A stretch of 64,000 nt of DNA, taken from positions 135,662 to 199,661 of the forward strand of contig JAHHQM010000002.1 of assembly GCA_020026395.1 (NCBI GenBank), in the 5' to 3' direction. Origin of the DNA: Alistipes sp. (GTDB lineage: Bacteria; Bacteroidota; Bacteroidia; Bacteroidales; Rikenellaceae). Both the position numbers and the translations under genes were made by a program. Of this stretch, positions 11,164 to 20,829 are shown piece by piece. How positions within the stretch are numbered: position 1 is the stretch's first letter; every line of letters begins with the position of its first letter. The notes under the pieces are model-generated. The model made no database searches. It was not told the origin of the DNA and saw only the letters and a list, made by a program, of their open reading frames with translations.

Positions 11164-12834
11164 ATGGCTCGTATAGATAGTAAAATTTTATTTATGATCA
11201 CATCTCCACGAACACCTGAAAAGATGATTCCCGAGATTGATCTTTTACAACATAATTTTCAGGGGAAAAAGTGGAATATAGATACCCAAAAAGAATTTAT
11301 GAATGTTCTCCGCACAGAAGACTTCTTCTATGGTAAAGGAGAAAATGACCCTGCATTTTCAGCAAGAGACAGAATAAATCGTGCGCCTAAAGCATTAGGA
11401 TTTATTCAACTATCTCCCTGTATAAAATTAACTGATGCGGGAGAAAAACTAATTAATTCAAGATATACAAATGAAATTTTTCTTCGCCAATTACTGAAAT
11501 TTCAAATACCGTCACCATTTCATAAGCCAAGTGATAAAGCAGCCAAATTTTGGATAAAACCATATCTTGAAATATTCCGTTTAATAAACCATTTTGGCTC
11601 CTTAAAATTTGATGAATTATGGTTATTTGGAATGCAATTAATTGACTACAGAAAATTTGATCTCATTGTAAATAAGATAGATAAATTCAGAAAGGATAAA
11701 GTAAAGAACAGAGGCAACTATAAAAAATTTAGAGAAGAATACTTATACTCTGAATTAAAGGAAATATATGCCGATGAAATTATCAACGGTAAAACTAATA
11801 CAAGAGAAAGTTCCGACAATAGTATTACGAATTTCCTTAGAACCAAAGGACGCAATATGCGAGATTATGCAGATGCTTGTCTTAGATATATACGTGCCAC
11901 AGGAATTGTGACAATAAGTCAAGGAAGAAGTATGTCTATTTCAAAAGAAGCACATTCAGATGTAAATTATTTCTTAGAGCATATAGATAGAAATCCTTCT
12001 TTTATAGATGACGAACAACAGTACACAAAACTTCTATACGACTCAACGACCCCAAGATTATTGACAGATAATAAAGATCTGTTAGTACAAAAAATAAAAG
12101 CAGAATTTAACATTGATGCGAACAAAAATAAAAGTGCAACAGAATTAAAAGAATTCTTCATAGATAAAACCACCCAACGAAAAGAAAATATAATTTCACA
12201 ACAAATAACAGAAATTAAAGATTACAAATTCTATGATGATATTCAAAATATCTTTAGTAATTTAAAAGAGACGTATGATTCCTCCTTATTTTTAGAATGG
12301 AATACATGGCGTGCCATGACTATGATTGACGGAGGCAACATCAAAGGAAACCTTAAATTTGATGATTATGGAATGCCCCTATCAATAGCACAAGGAAATA
12401 TGGCTGATATTGTTTGTGATTATGGTACATTTGATCTCATTGTAGAGGTTACAACGGCTTCCGGTGCGAAACAATTTGAAATGGAAGGAGAATCTATAAT
12501 GCGCCACCTTGGTAAACACAAAAAAAATGTTAATAAACAAACATATTGTTTTTTTATTGCTCCGCAAATTAATGAAAATTGTATAGCATATATTTGGACA
12601 CTTTATAGAGCACCGATTCCTTTATACGGAGGGACTTGCTCTATTTTACCTATTTCCCTTAAAGTGTTTCAAAAAATGATAGAAGACTCATACAAAGCAA
12701 CATATACTCCTAATGCCTCACAAATAGAAGCACTATGTAAAGAAGCTGAGAGACTTGCATTAAATTCAACAGACTCAAATAAATGGTATCTAAATCTAAC
12801 AGATGTTGCTCTTAACTGGTTAGATATAAAATAA
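11164..12834 (+). CDS. AlwI-family type IIS restriction endonuclease
   Basis: A 556-aa protein whose N-terminus (ITSPRTPEKMIPEIDLLQ, then GKKWNIDTQKEF) matches the AlwI/N.BstNBI/PleI family of type IIS nucleases. The C-terminal part carries a PD-(D/E)xK-like core: D415/D419, D424 in YGTFD and E428-V-T430, with ExT in place of ExK as in that family, then an acidic helix EMEGESIMRHLG. AlwI cuts near GGATC; the specificity of this protein is not readable from sequence. It follows the Dam-type methylase by eight bases. Its AT-rich composition and the terminator after it mark the end of the island. Confidence 0.8.
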   Translation: MARIDSKILFMITSPRTPEKMIPEIDLLQHNFQGKKWNIDTQKEFMNVLRTEDFFYGKGENDPAFSARDRINRAPKALGFIQLSPCIKLTDAGEKLINSRYTNEIFLRQLLKFQIPSPFHKPSDKAAKFWIKPYLEIFRLINHFGSLKFDELWLFGMQLIDYRKFDLIVNKIDKFRKDKVKNRGNYKKFREEYLYSELKEIYADEIINGKTNTRESSDNSITNFLRTKGRNMRDYADACLRYIRATGIVTISQGRSMSISKEAHSDVNYFLEHIDRNPSFIDDEQQYTKLLYDSTTPRLLTDNKDLLVQKIKAEFNIDANKNKSATELKEFFIDKTTQRKENIISQQITEIKDYKFYDDIQNIFSNLKETYDSSLFLEWNTWRAMTMIDGGNIKGNLKFDDYGMPLSIAQGNMADIVCDYGTFDLIVEVTTASGAKQFEMEGESIMRHLGKHKKNVNKQTYCFFIAPQINENCIAYIWTLYRAPIPLYGGTCSILPISLKVFQKMIEDSYKATYTPNASQIEALCKEAERLALNSTDSNKWYLNLTDVALNWLDIK

Positions 12835-12883
12835 ATTCAATAATAAATCTAGATATAAGAGCATTTTGTATATTAAATAAAAA

Positions 12884-12915
12884 AACATCGACACCCTTTA
12901 AAGAGTGTCGATGTT
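12884..12915. terminator. Terminator between the R-M island and the M15 peptidase
   Basis: AACATCGACACCC and GAGTGTCGATGTT form a long stem around TTTAAA, with A-rich and T-rich flanks. It can serve both converging units. Confidence 0.88.
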
Positions 12916-12931
12916 TTCTAATATATCTACT

Positions 12932-13627
12932 TTACAATTTCTTCTCGAAATGCTGGTAGTCCTTGAGCGAACGCCAAGCACCACCCCACTCGAATCCGTG
13001 TTTGATAAATTCGCGATAGCAGGCATCCTCCCGCGTGATCTTCATCGGGAAGGATTTCGTGCGGTCGGCATAGGGACGCCCCTTTTCGGGATCGACCGAC
13101 AGCGTACCGTTCTTGCGGCGAATCACGCAGGGATTATACAACGGATTGACATCCACCGCCATTCCGTAGCTGTGATTCGACAATTTACCCGTATTGCGGA
13201 TTTCGCGGTAGTTGAATGCCGAGGTGTTGTTCGCCTCCATCGAGGGTTTGTCCAGCGCGTCGTATTCGTCGATCAACACCATCCGTTCGATGGGGTACTT
13301 CTCGTCGTACAGCGCACGGAAAATTTCCACCAGGTCTCGGGCAATTCGCCGATTGCAGATCAATTCGCCGTAGTGCACCTCTCCCGAAGGCGTATGGTGC
13401 AACACGCGCACATAGCGCAACTCCTCGCGACGAATCCGACCGCCCCGCTTGAAGCTCCGCCCGTCGATTCGGGCAAACACCTCATCGGAGAGCTCCTCCG
13501 CCATAAAGTAGCGGTCGATGCCCGTTTCGGCGACTTTAGACAGATCGACGCGCGTTCCCGCACGCCCCTGTGCCGCGGCAAAGCCACACACCATCAGCGC
13601 AAACGCCACACACAACCACCTGCGCAT
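12932..13627 (-). CDS. M15-family peptidoglycan peptidase, exported
   Basis: A 231-aa zinc peptidase of the VanY / L-alanyl-D-glutamate endopeptidase group. A signal peptide (RRWLCVAFALMVCGFAAAQG) sends it to the periplasm. The zinc ligands sit in SNHSYGMAVDVNP (H and D) and in DYQHFE (the last H), the standard M15 layout. It should trim peptide stems in the cell wall. I chose ATG 13627, five bases after the tsaD stop, over 13660, which would overlap tsaD and lengthen the signal region. It is the second gene of a tsaD-M15 operon. Confidence 0.88.
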   Translation of the reverse strand: MRRWLCVAFALMVCGFAAAQGRAGTRVDLSKVAETGIDRYFMAEELSDEVFARIDGRSFKRGGRIRREELRYVRVLHHTPSGEVHYGELICNRRIARDLVEIFRALYDEKYPIERMVLIDEYDALDKPSMEANNTSAFNYREIRNTGKLSNHSYGMAVDVNPLYNPCVIRRKNGTLSVDPEKGRPYADRTKSFPMKITREDACYREFIKHGFEWGGAWRSLKDYQHFEKKL

Positions 13628-13631
13628 CACA

Positions 13632-14660
13632 CTAATGCTGCATCTCCTCCATACGGGCAACGGGCGACACGTCGAGCGACGAGAACTCCCCGTTGCGGTA
13701 ACGGAAGTAACCCGCCATGGCGATCATGGCGGCATTATCGGTCGTAAATTTGAATTCGGGAAGGAACACCCGCCAGCCGTATTTCTTTCCGGCCTCGATC
13801 AGGCCGTTTCTCAAGCCCGAGTTGGCCGACACGCCACCGCCCGTGGCGATGTCGCGGATGCCGAGATCCCTCGCCGCACGGCGCAGATTCTTGATCAGAA
13901 TCTCGACGATCGTATGCTGCAACGAAGCGCACAAATCGGCCTTGTTCTTCTCGACAAAATCGGGATCCTCCTTCACGGCATCGCGCAACGTGTAGAGGAA
14001 CGAGGTCTTCAGACCCGAGAACGAATAGTCGTATCCGTCCACATGGGGGTGGGCAAAATTAAACGCCTTGGGATTACCCTCCTGCGCCAATTTGTCGATC
14101 ACGGGGCCGCCCGGATAAGGCAATCCCATCACCTTGGCACACTTATCGAAGGCTTCACCTGCGGCATCGTCGATGGTCGTGCCGACAATCTCGAATTCGA
14201 GGGGCGACGACACCTTGACGATCTGCGTGTGTCCGCCGCTGACCAGAAGGCACAGGAACGGGAAATCGGGATGCGGCAGTTTGCGATCCGGCAGATCGAT
14301 AAAATGCGACAGGATGTGTCCTTGAAGGTGGTTCACCTCGACCATCGGGATGTTGCCCGCAATGGCCAGTCCCTTGGTAAACGACACACCCACCAGAAGC
14401 GATCCGACCAGACCGGGACCACGCGTGAAGGCGATGGCGTCGATGTCGTCGAGCGTCTTACCGGCCTCTTTCAGTGCGGTATCCACCACGGGGATGATGT
14501 TCTGCTGGTGAGCACGCGATGCCAATTCGGGAATGACACCGCCATATTTGATGTGCACGGCCTGCGATGCGATGCAGTTCGAAAGCAGAGTGTTGTTGTG
14601 CAGGACGGCAGCCGAAGTATCGTCACACGACGACTCGATGCCTAAAATCGTAATGTCCAT
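13632..14660 (-). CDS. tsaD: tRNA N6-threonylcarbamoyladenosine transferase TsaD
   Basis: Kae1/Gcp family ATPase of the TsaBDE complex that makes t6A37 on ANN-reading tRNAs. The 342-aa protein begins ITILGIESSCDDTSAAVL. Metal ligands sit in ELASRAHQQN and NHLQGHILSH, and the ATP-binding part includes LLVSGGHTQIV and the late GGGVSANSGLR. I chose ATG 14660 because the family starts directly before ILGIESSCDDT. It is divergent from tamB and is followed closely by the M15 peptidase gene. Confidence 0.96.
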   Translation of the reverse strand: MDITILGIESSCDDTSAAVLHNNTLLSNCIASQAVHIKYGGVIPELASRAHQQNIIPVVDTALKEAGKTLDDIDAIAFTRGPGLVGSLLVGVSFTKGLAIAGNIPMVEVNHLQGHILSHFIDLPDRKLPHPDFPFLCLLVSGGHTQIVKVSSPLEFEIVGTTIDDAAGEAFDKCAKVMGLPYPGGPVIDKLAQEGNPKAFNFAHPHVDGYDYSFSGLKTSFLYTLRDAVKEDPDFVEKNKADLCASLQHTIVEILIKNLRRAARDLGIRDIATGGGVSANSGLRNGLIEAGKKYGWRVFLPEFKFTTDNAAMIAMAGYFRYRNGEFSSLDVSPVARMEEMQH

Positions 14661-14747
14661 ATTTTGAATATTGGTTATGCGCCCGGGGCTCGCCCCCGAA
14701 GCGACAAATTTCATGGTTAAAAATAGTGAAAATCCCCTAAAAAAATC

Positions 14748-14755
14748 TAACTTTG
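14748..14755 (+). promoter_or_regulatory. -7 promoter box for tamB
   Basis: TAACTTTG, 20 bases before the ATG at 14776. A purine-rich AAGGAGA lies just before the start and supports it. Confidence 0.65.
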
Positions 14756-14775
14756 CAAGTTATAAGGAGACACTC

Positions 14776-17700
14776 ATGCGCAAAGGTATAAAAATATTAC
14801 GAATCGCGTGCACGGCAACACTATTGTTATTCGTGGTGTTGCCCATATTGTTGTTTTTGCTGCTCCACATCGCCCCGATTCAGAACGCCGTGGTCGATCA
14901 GGCCGTGAAAATCGCAGCCGACCATCTGGGTACACGGGTGTCGATCGGCCGCATCGATGTGGGCATCTTCTGCAAGATGCGCGTAAGGGAATTCTATGTT
15001 GAAGATTTCCAGCAGGACACGCTCCTTTATGTCGATTATCTGGACGGTTATCTGAACCCGTTCGGCCACGGACTTTCGTTCACGCGAGCCGAGATGCGCG
15101 GTGCCCGTCTGTATCTGAAGGAGACCCCCGAAGGCGTGATGAACATCAAGCAGGTCATCGACAAACTCTCCAATCCGAACAAGAAGAAAAAGAATCCGTT
15201 CCGACTGACGATCAGCCGCGCCACGATCCGCGACATGCACCTGAAGATCGAGCGTCTGAAGCACCGCAACCCCGAGTACGGCGTGGACTACGGCGATATG
15301 GACATCAGCCACATGCACGGTTTTATCAACGAATTCCAGATGGTGGGCCCCGAAATTTCGACCGACATCGAGACCTTCAGCGCCCACGAACGCAGCGGAT
15401 TCAACCTCGACCACCTGTCGGGTAAATTCTTCCTGGCGGGCGGACTGATCGACTTCCGCGATGCCGTGATGGCCACCGCCAACAGCTACATCTCGCTCCC
15501 GATGCTGCACCTCGAGGGCGGTTCGTGGCAGAAATACAGCGACTTCATACACAACGTCGAGTTGGAGGCCGAGGTCGAAAATTCGCTCGTGTCGTCCGAC
15601 GATGTGGGCTATTTTGCGCCGCGTCTGCGCGACTGGGGCATCCGGATCAGCGATCTGAAGGGGCACTTCAAGGGTACGGTCAATAAGTTCAACGTCGAAC
15701 TCAACAACATCCGCCTCAACGACTCGACCCGTCTGACGGCCAAGGGTACCATCACGGGACTTCCCGACATCCGCGACACGCGTTTCAACCTCGACATCAA
15801 CCGTCTTTCGACCACGATTCCCGCGGCAAACGTGCTGGCCGAGAGCATCACGCGCAAGCCGCTGCCCCAGAACCTCGTCCACATGCTCGAGAATGCGGGT
15901 ACGGTCGATATACAGGGTCGCTTCAACGGTTCGTTCACCGAATTCAAGACCCGACTGGAACTTTCGTCGGCGATCGGCGGGCTGCAAGGCGACCTGACGA
16001 TGAATCCCCAACCCGAAGGTCTGCACCAGATCAACGGTCAGGTGACGGCACTCGATGTGTCGCTGGGCGATCTGCTGCACAAGAAAAATCTGCTGGGAAC
16101 GACCTCGTTCGAAGCTCGCATCGACGGTCAGGTGGGTAAAGATGCCCTCCTTGCCAACATCGACGCACGGGTTTCGCACCTCGAATTCAAACAATACCGC
16201 TACGACTCGCTCCAATTCAACGGCCGTGTCAAGAACCGCCAGTTCAACGGCATCATCACGGCACGCGACCGCAATTTCAATATGGATCTGATCGGCCTTC
16301 TGGACTACAACCGCGAAGTGCCCCGCTACGATTTCGTGATGCACCTGCACCACGCCGACCTGCGTGCCGTAAACATCAACCGCCGCGATTCGCTGTCGCA
16401 GATTTCGAGTTCGATCACGGCACGGGGCAGCGGACGTTCGCTCGACGACATCAACGGACGCATCCTTCTGGCCAACACCACGTATCGCTACAACCAAAAG
16501 ACGCTGACGGCCGACAGCGTTCTGATCCGCGGCCGCAACTCCGACCACAACAAATACGTGGAGCTGGAATCCGACTTTGCCGATGCCACGTTCCGCAGCA
16601 AGGTCAGCTACAAGACGATTTTCGAGTACCTCAAGCGCAGCATACGCAAATATGCGCCCCTGCTCGACCGCCGTCCCGAGGATCTGCAACCCTACGCCTC
16701 CGCCGATTCGATTCCCAACGAAGACTCGATGCTCGATGTCGAAATCAAGGACATCGATCCCGTGGCCGATGCCATTGCACCGGGTCTGAAGGTTGCGCCC
16801 GAATCGTCATTGCGACTGAGGTTCAACCCTGCGATCAACCGCCTGCAATTCAACGCCAAATCGAACTACATCGAGAACGACAAATTCACGATTCTGCGCA
16901 TGAACATGCGTGCCTCGAACCGTGGCGATTCGTTGTCGGTATACAGCAGTTTCGAGGATCTTTTTGCGGGCAAGGCGCTGCACCTGCCGAACCTGACGAT
17001 CAACGGCGGTGCGAAAAACGGCAACCTTCAGGTGCAGTCGAGCATGAACAACAAGGAGCGTAAGATTTCGGCTCGTTTCGGGGCTCGTGCATCGCTGATT
17101 CCCGCGTCGGACTCGATCCCCGCGGCCATCGACATCCACCTGTTACCGACCCACTTCACGATGGACAAGATGTCGTGGCAGGTCTATGCCCACGGCATCC
17201 GCATCGATACGGCACGCACGCGTATCTCGAACCTCTACGTCATGAACCGCGATCAGGATTTGTGGCTCGACGGCATCATCTCGCGCCATCAGTCCGATTC
17301 GCTCGTCATGAAACTCCGCAACTTCGAACTTGCACCCTTCTCCGAGATCATCAACCTGATGGGTTATCACATCTCGGGTGAAACGAACGGACAGGCCGTC
17401 GTGAAGGGACTCCTGGGCGGTGGCGGCGGTCTTTCGGCCGACATCCGCGTGGACAGCATGAAGGTCAATGAGATGGAAGTGCCGCCCCTGCGTCTGAGTT
17501 CGCGTTGGGATTTCATGGAAAACCGTGCCAGCATGGTCGTGCAGAACCGCATCAACCGCGATACGCTCGTCCGCGGTACGTACCAGCCCGACCTGATGCG
17601 TTACTATGCCCGCGCCACCATCGATTCGCTCAACATGGGCGCCCTCGACCCGATCCTTTCGGGCGTGATCTCCTCGACGGAAGGTACCGCCAAGGTCGAT

Positions 17701-19437
17701 CTCGAGCTGATGGGACAGCGCCGCGAGGCCGATCTTTCGGGTAAGATCACCGTGAGCGATCTGAAGACCACGGTCGATTATACGCAGGTCACCTACCACA
17801 TGCCCCACGGCGTCGTGGATGTCAAGGGCAACCGCTTCTCGTCGAAGAAAGTGCCGATCTACGACTCGGAAAAGAATCAGGGTCTGCTGGATTTCGGACT
17901 GGATCTGCGCCACCTGTCGAACATCTCCTACGATCTGAGGGTACTGCCCCAGAAGATGATCGTGCTGAACACCACCGAACACGACAACGACTATTTCTAC
18001 GGCAAGATCTATGCGTCGGGTACCGCCCGCATCACGGGTCACAAGGGTTCGGTCGATATGAACATCAACGCCACTTCGGACGGCAAGTCCAAGTTCTATA
18101 TGCCGCTGACGAGTAAGTCGAACATCTCGAATGCCAATTTCGTGAAGTTCAAAGCGCCCGTTCTGATCGACACGGTGGATCACATCCAGCGCAAACGTCA
18201 GGCACTCGAACGCCGCCGCACCAAGAAGGAGAGCGCGGCCAACCGCATGAACATCAACATGACGCTCAACGTGCGCCCCAACGTCGAGGTGGAGCTCACG
18301 CTGATGGAGAACACGCTGAAGGGTCGTGGCGAGGGTACGTTCAACATCCAGATCAACCCCTCGATGAAGATCTTCAACATGTACGGCGACTACGAGATTT
18401 CGGACGGTAGTTTCAACCTCTCGCTCCGTAATCTGCTGACGCGTAAATTTATCGTAAATCCCGGTTCGACGATCCGCTGGACGGGATCGCCCATGAAAGC
18501 CGATATGGACATCGAGGCCATCTACAAACTGAAGGCTTCGCTGCAACCGCTCCTGGGCGACAACTCCGACCGTCAGGCGGGCGACCGCTCCGTTCCGGTC
18601 GAGTGTATCATCAACCTGCAAAACTGGCTCACGCAGCCCGACATCACGTTCGATGTGCATGTGCCGGGAGCCGATCCCGAGACGCAGGCGCTCATCCAGA
18701 CGCAGATGAACACCCCCGAAATGAAGAACAAACAGTTCCTCTACCTGTTGCTCTTCAAGAGTTTCATGGCCGAGAACAACACCTCGTCACAGGAGAATCT
18801 GGGCAACTCCGTCTCCTACAACACGGGCTTGGAGTTCCTCACCAACCAGCTCAACAGCTGGCTTTCGTCGACCGGATACGACATCTTCATCAACTACCGC
18901 TCGAAGAACGAGATGGCCAACGATGAGGTCGATTTCGGATTGTCGAAGAGTCTGATCAACAACCGACTTCTGGTCGAGGTCGAGGGTAACTACCTGCTCG
19001 ACAACAAGAACGCCGTGAACAAGTCGATGTCGAACTTCATGGGCGAGGCATACATCACCTACCTGATCGACCGTGCGGGTACGTTCAAACTGAAGGCCTT
19101 CACGCAGACAATCGACCGTTTCGACGAGAACCAGGGTTTGCAGGAGACGGGTATCGGACTTTACTTCAAGGAGGATTTCAACAACTTCAAGGATTTCCGC
19201 CGCCGCATCAAGGAGCGTTTCACCAACAAGAAGCGTAAGGAGGCACGTCTTGAGCGTCGCCGAGCACGCGCCGAGCGCCGTCAGGCCGAGCGTGAAGAGC
19301 GCCGCTCGGAGCGCGATGCCCTGAAAACCGCACCCGCACCCGAAATAAAACTGCCGGAGAAAGACTCCGAAGGCACTTCGAACCGTTATTACAAACAAAA
19401 GGCCTCGCAGGAGAAGCAACGAAAACAAAAACAATAA
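14776..19437 (+). CDS. tamB: TamB-family inner-membrane/periplasmic bridge protein
   Basis: A 1553-aa AsmA-like protein. One N-terminal membrane helix (ATLLLFVVLPILLFLLLHIA) anchors it in the inner membrane. About 1,200 residues of repeating beta strands follow, the rod (bridge) architecture thought to carry lipids or outer-membrane proteins across the periplasm. The conserved C-terminal DUF490/TamB domain ends with GLEFLTNQLNSWLSSTGYDI and the barrel-like strands after it. The last 90 residues are Arg/Lys-rich (RLERRRARAERRQAEREERR), unlike E. coli TamB. It starts a long co-directional run with exbB 11 bases downstream. ATG 14776 was chosen for its promoter and ribosome-binding site. Confidence 0.92.
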   Translation: MRKGIKILRIACTATLLLFVVLPILLFLLLHIAPIQNAVVDQAVKIAADHLGTRVSIGRIDVGIFCKMRVREFYVEDFQQDTLLYVDYLDGYLNPFGHGLSFTRAEMRGARLYLKETPEGVMNIKQVIDKLSNPNKKKKNPFRLTISRATIRDMHLKIERLKHRNPEYGVDYGDMDISHMHGFINEFQMVGPEISTDIETFSAHERSGFNLDHLSGKFFLAGGLIDFRDAVMATANSYISLPMLHLEGGSWQKYSDFIHNVELEAEVENSLVSSDDVGYFAPRLRDWGIRISDLKGHFKGTVNKFNVELNNIRLNDSTRLTAKGTITGLPDIRDTRFNLDINRLSTTIPAANVLAESITRKPLPQNLVHMLENAGTVDIQGRFNGSFTEFKTRLELSSAIGGLQGDLTMNPQPEGLHQINGQVTALDVSLGDLLHKKNLLGTTSFEARIDGQVGKDALLANIDARVSHLEFKQYRYDSLQFNGRVKNRQFNGIITARDRNFNMDLIGLLDYNREVPRYDFVMHLHHADLRAVNINRRDSLSQISSSITARGSGRSLDDINGRILLANTTYRYNQKTLTADSVLIRGRNSDHNKYVELESDFADATFRSKVSYKTIFEYLKRSIRKYAPLLDRRPEDLQPYASADSIPNEDSMLDVEIKDIDPVADAIAPGLKVAPESSLRLRFNPAINRLQFNAKSNYIENDKFTILRMNMRASNRGDSLSVYSSFEDLFAGKALHLPNLTINGGAKNGNLQVQSSMNNKERKISARFGARASLIPASDSIPAAIDIHLLPTHFTMDKMSWQVYAHGIRIDTARTRISNLYVMNRDQDLWLDGIISRHQSDSLVMKLRNFELAPFSEIINLMGYHISGETNGQAVVKGLLGGGGGLSADIRVDSMKVNEMEVPPLRLSSRWDFMENRASMVVQNRINRDTLVRGTYQPDLMRYYARATIDSLNMGALDPILSGVISSTEGTAKVDLELMGQRREADLSGKITVSDLKTTVDYTQVTYHMPHGVVDVKGNRFSSKKVPIYDSEKNQGLLDFGLDLRHLSNISYDLRVLPQKMIVLNTTEHDNDYFYGKIYASGTARITGHKGSVDMNINATSDGKSKFYMPLTSKSNISNANFVKFKAPVLIDTVDHIQRKRQALERRRTKKESAANRMNINMTLNVRPNVEVELTLMENTLKGRGEGTFNIQINPSMKIFNMYGDYEISDGSFNLSLRNLLTRKFIVNPGSTIRWTGSPMKADMDIEAIYKLKASLQPLLGDNSDRQAGDRSVPVECIINLQNWLTQPDITFDVHVPGADPETQALIQTQMNTPEMKNKQFLYLLLFKSFMAENNTSSQENLGNSVSYNTGLEFLTNQLNSWLSSTGYDIFINYRSKNEMANDEVDFGLSKSLINNRLLVEVEGNYLLDNKNAVNKSMSNFMGEAYITYLIDRAGTFKLKAFTQTIDRFDENQGLQETGIGLYFKEDFNNFKDFRRRIKERFTNKKRKEARLERRRARAERRQAEREERRSERDALKTAPAPEIKLPEKDSEGTSNRYYKQKASQEKQRKQKQ

Positions 19438-19448
19438 ATACTTAAACA

Positions 19449-20129
19449 ATGATGATGAACTTTTTTCTGACTGCCGCACCTGATGCAGTCGCCACCGAAC
19501 AGACCCGTATGGGTTTATGGTCTCTCTTCACGCAAGGCGGATGGCTCATGTGGCCGCTTCTGATCCTGGGCGGCGTGACCATCTTTATCTTCGTCGAGCG
19601 ATTCCTCGCCATCCGCAAGGCATCGGTGCTGGATATGAATTTCATGAACCGCATCCGCGACTACATCTCCGAAGGTAAGATCGGCGTTGCCGTGAACCTG
19701 TGCAAGAAAACCGACACCCCCATCGCCCGCATGGTCGAGAAGGGTATCGAGCGTATCGGCCGTCCGATGAGCGACGTGCAGTCGGCCATCGAAAATGTCG
19801 CCAACCTCGAAGTCTCGAAGCTCGAAAACGGTCTTCCGTTCCTGGCCACCATCGCCGGTGGTGCCCCGATGATCGGTTTCCTGGGTACGGTACTCGGTAT
19901 GGTGCAGACCTTCATGGATATGTCGGCCGCAGGAGGTACCGTCGATCTGGGTTTGCTGTCGAGCGGTATGTACGTGGCAATGGTGACCACCGTCATGGGT
20001 CTTCTGGTCGGTATTCCCGCCTACTTCGGCTACAACTATCTGGTGGCACGCATCGAGAAACTCGTCTTCCAGATGGAGGCCAACTCGATCGCCTTTATGG
20101 ATATTCTGAATCAACCCGTTAAAAAATAA
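19449..20129 (+). CDS. exbB: ExbB/TolQ-family proton channel subunit
   Basis: A 226-aa MotA/TolQ/ExbB protein with three membrane helices: one near residues 25-45 (GGWLMWPLLILGGVTIFIFV) and two late ones flanking the GFLGTVLGMVQTF and VAMVTTVMGLLVGIPAYFGYN segments typical of the family. With ExbD it forms the proton channel that powers TonB in the inner membrane. It lies between tamB and exbD with short gaps, so it is very likely co-transcribed with both. Confidence 0.93.
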   Translation: MMMNFFLTAAPDAVATEQTRMGLWSLFTQGGWLMWPLLILGGVTIFIFVERFLAIRKASVLDMNFMNRIRDYISEGKIGVAVNLCKKTDTPIARMVEKGIERIGRPMSDVQSAIENVANLEVSKLENGLPFLATIAGGAPMIGFLGTVLGMVQTFMDMSAAGGTVDLGLLSSGMYVAMVTTVMGLLVGIPAYFGYNYLVARIEKLVFQMEANSIAFMDILNQPVKK

Positions 20130-20135
20130 CAGACC

Positions 20136-20540
20136 ATGGCTATCAAACACGGTTCAAAAGTAGACAAATCATTCTCGGCATCGTCGATGACCGACCTGAT
20201 GTTCCTGTTGTTGCTGTTCCTGTTGATCGCCACCACGCTCATTAACCCCAACGCCCTGAAGCTGATGCTTCCGAAGAGCTCCAACCAGCTCAAGGGCAAG
20301 GCCATGACGACCGTTTCGATCCAGCAGGCGGGCAACAAATACCGCTACTATGTGGAGTTGAAGGAGGTCGGCTCGATCGAGGGCATCGAACGCGCCCTGA
20401 ATGAGCGTCTGGAGGGTCAGAAGGAGGCCACCGTATCGCTCCACTGCGACAAGACGGTGGCGGTGGACGAAGTGGTCAAGGTGATGAATATCGCCAAGGA
20501 CAACAACTACAAACTGATCCTGGCCACCACCCCGAAATAG
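20136..20540 (+). CDS. exbD: ExbD/TolR-family biopolymer transport protein
   Basis: A 134-aa protein with one N-terminal membrane helix (SSMTDLMFLLLLFLLIATTL) containing the conserved channel Asp in MTDLMF, then a periplasmic ExbD domain. Partner of the ExbB just upstream (six-base gap). A terminator-like hairpin follows, which separates it from tonB. Confidence 0.93.
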   Translation: MAIKHGSKVDKSFSASSMTDLMFLLLLFLLIATTLINPNALKLMLPKSSNQLKGKAMTTVSIQQAGNKYRYYVELKEVGSIEGIERALNERLEGQKEATVSLHCDKTVAVDEVVKVMNIAKDNNYKLILATTPK

Positions 20541-20558
20541 GTAACCCGGCCACATTTC

Positions 20559-20602
20559 GGCGGAGGCAGTTCTCTTGCGAATTGCCCCGCCCGATAATTT
20601 TT
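20559..20602 (+). terminator. Terminator-like hairpin after exbD
   Basis: GGCGGAGGCAGTTC and GAATTGCCCCGCC can pair with small mismatches, followed by CGATAATTTTTTAGG. This implies at least partial termination between exbD and tonB. Confidence 0.65.
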
Positions 20603-20698
20603 TAGGAAAAGATTCCGCCCGACGCGGAATCGGGATACCCGCTTGTGCGCACACTGCACTTTGGAGTACATCCAAAGCAGAAGCAACAACTTATCGCA

Positions 20699-20802
20699 CT
20701 GCACCCAAAGTCTCCCTTTCCCCAAGGGAGATTTAGAGGGAATGTCAAAATGCATTTTGTAGTACATTTCGCGCAGCAGCAGCCGTAAGCGGGTAAACCA
20801 AA
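20699..20802 (+). repeat. 104-bp direct repeat, copy 1
   Basis: Starts CTGCACCCAAAGTCTCCC and ends CGGGTAAACCAAA. It contains an inner hairpin TCTCCCTT / AAGGGAGA. Nearly identical to the copy at 20830-20933; the only differences I see are in the hairpin loop. Noncoding. Confidence 0.9.
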
Positions 20803-20829
20803 CAAAAAAAGGAGCACCCGCATCACGCG

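Noticed and set aside
10100..12834. Prophage or integrase-borne island
   Set aside because: No integrase, transposase or tRNA attachment site flanks the R-M genes, so only transfer by composition can be argued.
14827..18660. Long minus-strand frames (620 and 505 codons) opposite tamB
   Set aside because: Antisense shadows; the products are His/Arg/Val-rich strings with no family resemblance, and the plus-strand TamB is complete.
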